Source: Pyropia yezoensis
Taxonomy: Eukaryota; Rhodophyta; Bangiophyceae; Bangiales; Bangiaceae
Direction of reading: 5' to 3'
Assembly (NCBI GenBank): GCA_009829735.1
Contig: CM020619.1
Span: 28,794,063-28,858,062 of the forward strand
DNA: 64,000 bases
Part shown: piece after piece, positions 60,740-64,000 of the stretch
Layout: each line of letters begins with the position of its first letter
How positions within the stretch are numbered: the first letter of the stretch is position 1
Notes under the pieces: generated by a model
Seen by the model: the letters and a program-made list of their open reading frames with translations, nothing else
Databases searched by the model: none
Told to the model about the DNA's origin: nothing
Program-made: the position numbers and the translations under genes

Positions 60740-62051
60740 TCAGTCATAACCCAGGCCCCGTCCCCAGAGCCGCCTGAGCCGCGACGCCCGCAAATATCGG
60801 TAGGCCCCCAAAAACAGGTGCGCTTCGGGCACGTACACCTCGCTCACGCCACGGATGGCGTCAAAGTCGGGGTCCTCGGCTACCACCACCACCTCGACAG
60901 CAGTCCCAAGCGGGATGCCGGCGCTTCCCCCCCCCCCTCCGCCCCCCGGCGGCGCCCGCCTGTCAGCCCGCCCCCCCGCCAGGGCTGCGGTACCCGGTAC
61001 GGTCAGGCGCAGCGCCCGGCCGTCCGCGTCGCCAATCCGCAGCTCCGTCGCGTCCCCAGTCGCGGGCGTGGACACGCGGGTGGCCCCCCGCAGGCGACCG
61101 CGCAGCAGCGCCGCGTAGCGGCCGGCCGCACGGAAGCGGGCGTTGGCCACCGCCGCGGCAAAGGCGGGCGCGAGCATGGGGAGCGCCGCAAAGAAGGCCA
61201 ACCCCAGCAGTCGACCGACACTGTGGGGCGAGGGGACGGCGAAAGGGGCAGAAGAGGCAGAACAGAGGCGAAGAAGAAAAAGGGCATGGGGGGAGGGAGG
61301 AACCGTGGAGGGGAAGAAAAAGGAAGGGGGGGCGAGAAGGGGGCAGTGCGGATACAATCGGCCGACGGAGGGGCCAGCGCGGCAGGTGTCGAGAGTGAGA
61401 TTTAGGGACGCGCAAACCCGGCTGCTACGTGCGAACGCACGGGCGAGAGCAAGACCATCTGGCAGCACGGCCAAAAGGAGGGGAACGTTGAGCTACCAGG
61501 AAGCCACGAAGCAGCCTCGCATAACGGGCTCCCCCCCCTCGCACAAAAACGTACCGCCCAAACGGCGCCGGCAGCAGCAGGGTCAGCACCCCCCCAACGA
61601 CCGCCATCAGCAGTCGGTCCAGCCGCTGCGCGCGGGTGCCCCGGTGGAGCCGCCACTGCGCCCGGTGGGGGAGGACGGGCGCCAGCCACGCAACCGTCCG
61701 GTGGGACAGCGGGTGCAGTGAGCACGTGGTAGGGGATGGGCGGGAGGAGGGGGGTGGCGGGGCGGTCGCCGGCACGCCGCCGCCCCGCCGGTCATGGCGG
61801 GTGGCGGTCCGCCCTGCCAGCGGGGCGGGTGTGGTGGTGGCGGCAGCGGCAGCGGCGGCAACGGCAGCGGCAGCGGCGGCGGCAGGGGACAAGGGGACCA
61901 ACCGGGGGTGGCGCCGCCCCGGCCACAGCGTCGTGGCGGCCGCCACGCCGGTTGGCAGCGGCACGCGGGTTGAGGACGGCGAGGGCGCGCCGCGGCGGGC
62001 GGCGGCGGCGCCTGCCGCCGCCCCAACCAAACTCACGAAGCCGAGGTGCAT
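60740..62051 (-). CDS. Hypothetical membrane protein, probably two exons
   Basis: Start at the ATG at 62051 (MHLGFVSLVGAAAGAAAARRG), an Ala/Arg/Ser/Pro-rich leader that could target an organelle, then poly-Ala and Pro-rich sequence and a hydrophobic segment (LLMAVVGGVLTLLLPAPFG). The frame ends in low-quality sequence after about 61497. A second coding block from about 61220 to the TGA at 60740 has another hydrophobic segment (LLGLAFFAALPMLAPAFAAAV) and a soluble domain (AVEVVVVAEDPDFDAIRG, EVYVPEAHLFLGAYRYL). A CCCCACAG acceptor at about 61221 and a donor near 61496 are visible, but their phases do not match, so the exact splice sites are open. Family unknown. Tail to tail with eL28. Confidence 0.5.
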
Positions 62052-62660
62052 GGTGCACCTGGCTGAGGAGGGGGAACTCCAGGGGCGGCTGGCCGCCATC
62101 GGAGTGTCGCCTCCCCCAAGGCGGCCGAATGCGTCACCCACGCCGGCCGGGGCGGGCCCTGCTCGCTCGCAGGGGGAAGTGGGACCTGGCGGATGAACGG
62201 TATGCGTGGTGCCAGGTGCTCTTTTCTCCGAAAGATGCTTCGGCGCAAGAGGATGATGGTGCGATCTTTCCTGAGCATCCTTACCTTGCAGACTTCATGG
62301 AAGTTCCAATCTCTCAATCGCATACTTAGAATGTATTAAGTACACATGTTTTGGGACAGAGGCCCTGTTGTGACCATCCAAACCTAACCTATCGTCCTCG
62401 AGTCAGCGGAGATGCTGGTCTTGGCAGATCCCCACTGGGCAAGCCCGTCCTCATCGGTCAGCCGCCCATCGTCGAGGTGGTCGGCGCCTTCCCGCCGCGC
62501 CCCGCGTTCACCGACGAGGAGCGGCCGCGCTGCCCTCAAGCCCCGTATCTGCCTGGCCCTTTCCCGTCTCTCTGCGCTTTGATTCTGTCACATTCCCTCC
62601 CTCCCCATTCACCCCGCTCCTCCTCCCTGTGTATCCTCCTCCTCTACTGTCATCCTCATT
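62052..62660. other. Divergent intergenic region
   Basis: Between the membrane-protein gene and LeuRS, so probably contains both promoters. No clear TATA box. A pyrimidine-rich tract at about 62560-62660 precedes the LeuRS start. Confidence 0.4.
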
Positions 62661-64000
62661 ATGGGCTCTCGGGTGGCGTTTGCGGCCACTTCGACGGCTG
62701 CGTCGCGGCACCTGCGCCACTACTCTGCGGCCGCAACGGCGGCATGTGGCGCGCCACCCCGGCCGTCCGGCTTTGTCACCCGTGGCGCCGCGCTGGGCGC
62801 ATGGCGCCGACGGTCGGCGCTGGTGCCCCCTCCCCCCGCAGCCGCCGCGGCGGCGTCCACCGCCGCGGCCGCCGCCGCTGCCGCCCGCCGCCGTCACTCG
62901 ACCATGACGGCGACCGCGGGCGGCAATGGCACGGCGGGTTCTTCTCCTTCCTCCTTTCCCTCCCCCCCCTCTTCCCCTGCTACGGTTGCCACAGGCCCCG
63001 CGGGCGCTACGTACGACTTTACCGCCTTGGAGAAGAAGTGGCAGGCCCACTGGGAAGAAGCGGGTACGTTTGCGGTCGACGCAGCGGCGGCGGCGGCGTC
63101 AGGGAAGCCCAAGTTTTATGCCCTGGACATGTTCCCCTATCCGTCTGGGTCGGGCCTCCATGTGGGCCACCCCGAGGGCTACACCGCCACCGATATCATG
63201 GCACGGTACAAGCGCAAGACGGGTCATGCGGTGCTGCACCCCATGGGATGGGACGCGTTTGGCCTCCCCGCTGAGCAGTATGCGCTCGCGACGGGCACCC
63301 ACCCGGCCGACACGACGGCTCGCAACATTGGGCGGTTCCGGGAGCAGCTGCGCTCACTGGGCCTGTCGTACGATTGGGCACGGGAGGTCAACACCTCTGA
63401 GGCGTCCTATTACAAGCACACCCAGTGGATCTTCTTGCAGCTCTTCAAGCGGGGGCTTGCCTACCAGTCGGATGTGGCGGTCAACTGGTGCCCCGCATTG
63501 GGTACCGTCCTCGCCAATGAGGAGGTGATTGACGGGCTTTCTGAGCGGGGTTCCCACCCAGTGGTGCGCAAGCCGATGCGCCAGTGGGTGTTGCGGATCA
63601 CGGCCTACGCGGAACGGCTGCTGGGTGACCTAGAAGGCCTGGACTGGCCCGAGAGCATCAAGGACATGCAGCGCAACTGGATTGGAAAGTCGGTGGGGGC
63701 GGAACTGGTCTTTCCCATCGCAGGCTCGCCCGACTCTGCTGGTGACGAGGCCCCGCGCTCAGCTTCAACGGGCGTTGGCATTGCCGTTTACACCACCCGC
63801 CCCGAGACGGTGTGTGGCGTCACCTACCTGTGCGTTGCGCCCGAGTATGCGGGCCTGGACGCGCTGGTCACCCCCGAGCAGCGCGACGCGGTAGACGCCT
63901 ACGTCGCCGCGGCGGCGGCCAAGAGCGACCGTGAGCGCACGGGCGAGGGTGCCCGCACCAAGTCGGGCGTTGCGACCGGCTCGTTTGCAGTGAACCCCTT
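62661..64000 (+). CDS. LARS: Leucyl-tRNA synthetase, organellar, bacterial type (partial)
   Basis: Open from the ATG at 62661 to the window end. The first 80 or so residues are rich in Ala, Arg and Ser ([20 protein letters not shown]), as in plastid or mitochondrial transit peptides; an internal Met near residue 80 could give a second start. Then comes the class I synthetase fold: [18 protein letters not shown], the HIGH-type motif in [30 protein letters not shown], and [15 protein letters not shown]. The editing domain begins at [14 protein letters not shown], so proofreading is probably kept. The KMSKS motif and C-terminus lie beyond the window. It charges leucine onto tRNA-Leu in the organelles. 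Confidence 0.93.
   Translation, partial: MGSRVAFAATSTAASRHLRHYSAAATAACGAPPRPSGFVTRGAALGAWRRRSALVPPPPAAAAAASTAAAAAAAARRRHSTMTATAGGNGTAGSSPSSFPSPPSSPATVATGPAGATYDFTALEKKWQAHWEEAGTFAVDAAAAAASGKPKFYALDMFPYPSGSGLHVGHPEGYTATDIMARYKRKTGHAVLHPMGWDAFGLPAEQYALATGTHPADTTARNIGRFREQLRSLGLSYDWAREVNTSEASYYKHTQWIFLQLFKRGLAYQSDVAVNWCPALGTVLANEEVIDGLSERGSHPVVRKPMRQWVLRITAYAERLLGDLEGLDWPESIKDMQRNWIGKSVGAELVFPIAGSPDSAGDEAPRSASTGVGIAVYTTRPETVCGVTYLCVAPEYAGLDALVTPEQRDAVDAYVAAAAAKSDRERTGEGARTKSGVATGSFAVNP

Noticed and set aside
60740..62051. Exact two-exon model using donor at 61496 and acceptor at 61221
   Set aside because: The exon phases do not match, so these splice sites are not asserted.
1..64000. tRNA, rRNA or CRISPR loci
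   Set aside because: No cloverleaf, rRNA block or spaced direct-repeat array was found; the tandem repeats seen have no unique spacers.

Overview
The window looks like nuclear DNA of a GC-rich, repeat-rich eukaryote with few introns. There are spliceosomal-type splice sites, a cytosolic ribosomal protein eL28 gene, and a bacterial-type leucyl-tRNA synthetase with an organelle-targeting leader. Chromodomain Ty3/gypsy retrotransposons (chromoviruses) fill much of it. A red alga of the Porphyra/Pyropia type would fit, but that is inference; nothing here proves the taxon.

Layout. 1-4.0 kb: a small SAP-domain protein and a decayed Tc1/mariner transposase (copy A) carrying a solo LTR. 4.5-8.6 kb: a 229-bp MITE, then a very GC-rich, low-complexity stretch with weak hypothetical genes. 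8.6-10.04 kb: catalytic half of a second Tc1/mariner transposase (copy B), with a second MITE in its tail. 10.04-52.78 kb: a nest of LTR retrotransposons, called here E3 (11210-18178), E0 (fragment, 18179-21621), E1 (24493 into the gap), E2 (34548-44201, intact and young) and E4 (10039-10086, 34523-34547 and 44202-52781, old and interrupted). A 500-base N gap lies at 34023-34522. 52.78-53.03 kb: the missing N-terminal half of transposase copy B. 53.0-59.6 kb: mostly non-coding, with local tandem repeats and one strong hairpin. 59.6-64 kb: three host genes (eL28, a membrane protein, organellar LeuRS cut by the window end).

Main results. (1) E4 inserted into transposase copy B: the halves sit 42.7 kb apart, each bordered by the 5-bp target duplication GCACC and by E4 LTR ends, and their reading frames agree across the join. 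Everything between accumulated inside or beside E4, including E2, whose own duplication GGGAG lies in E4 sequence. (2) E0/E1, E2 and E4 all carry, between pol and the 3' LTR, a long ORF on the strand opposite to gag-pol. The three protein types share short motifs in the same order, which suggests one undescribed accessory protein family. In the E0/E1 and E2 LTRs the only TATAAA box points in that antisense direction. (3) All gag-pol pairs are joined by a -1 frameshift with a canonical slippery heptamer: GGGAAAC in E1, E2 and E4, always in the codons for the gag C-terminus Gly-Asn-Glu-stop, and CCCAAAA in E3. (4) E0/E1 and E4 are packed with short perfect inverted repeats whose core differs by family.
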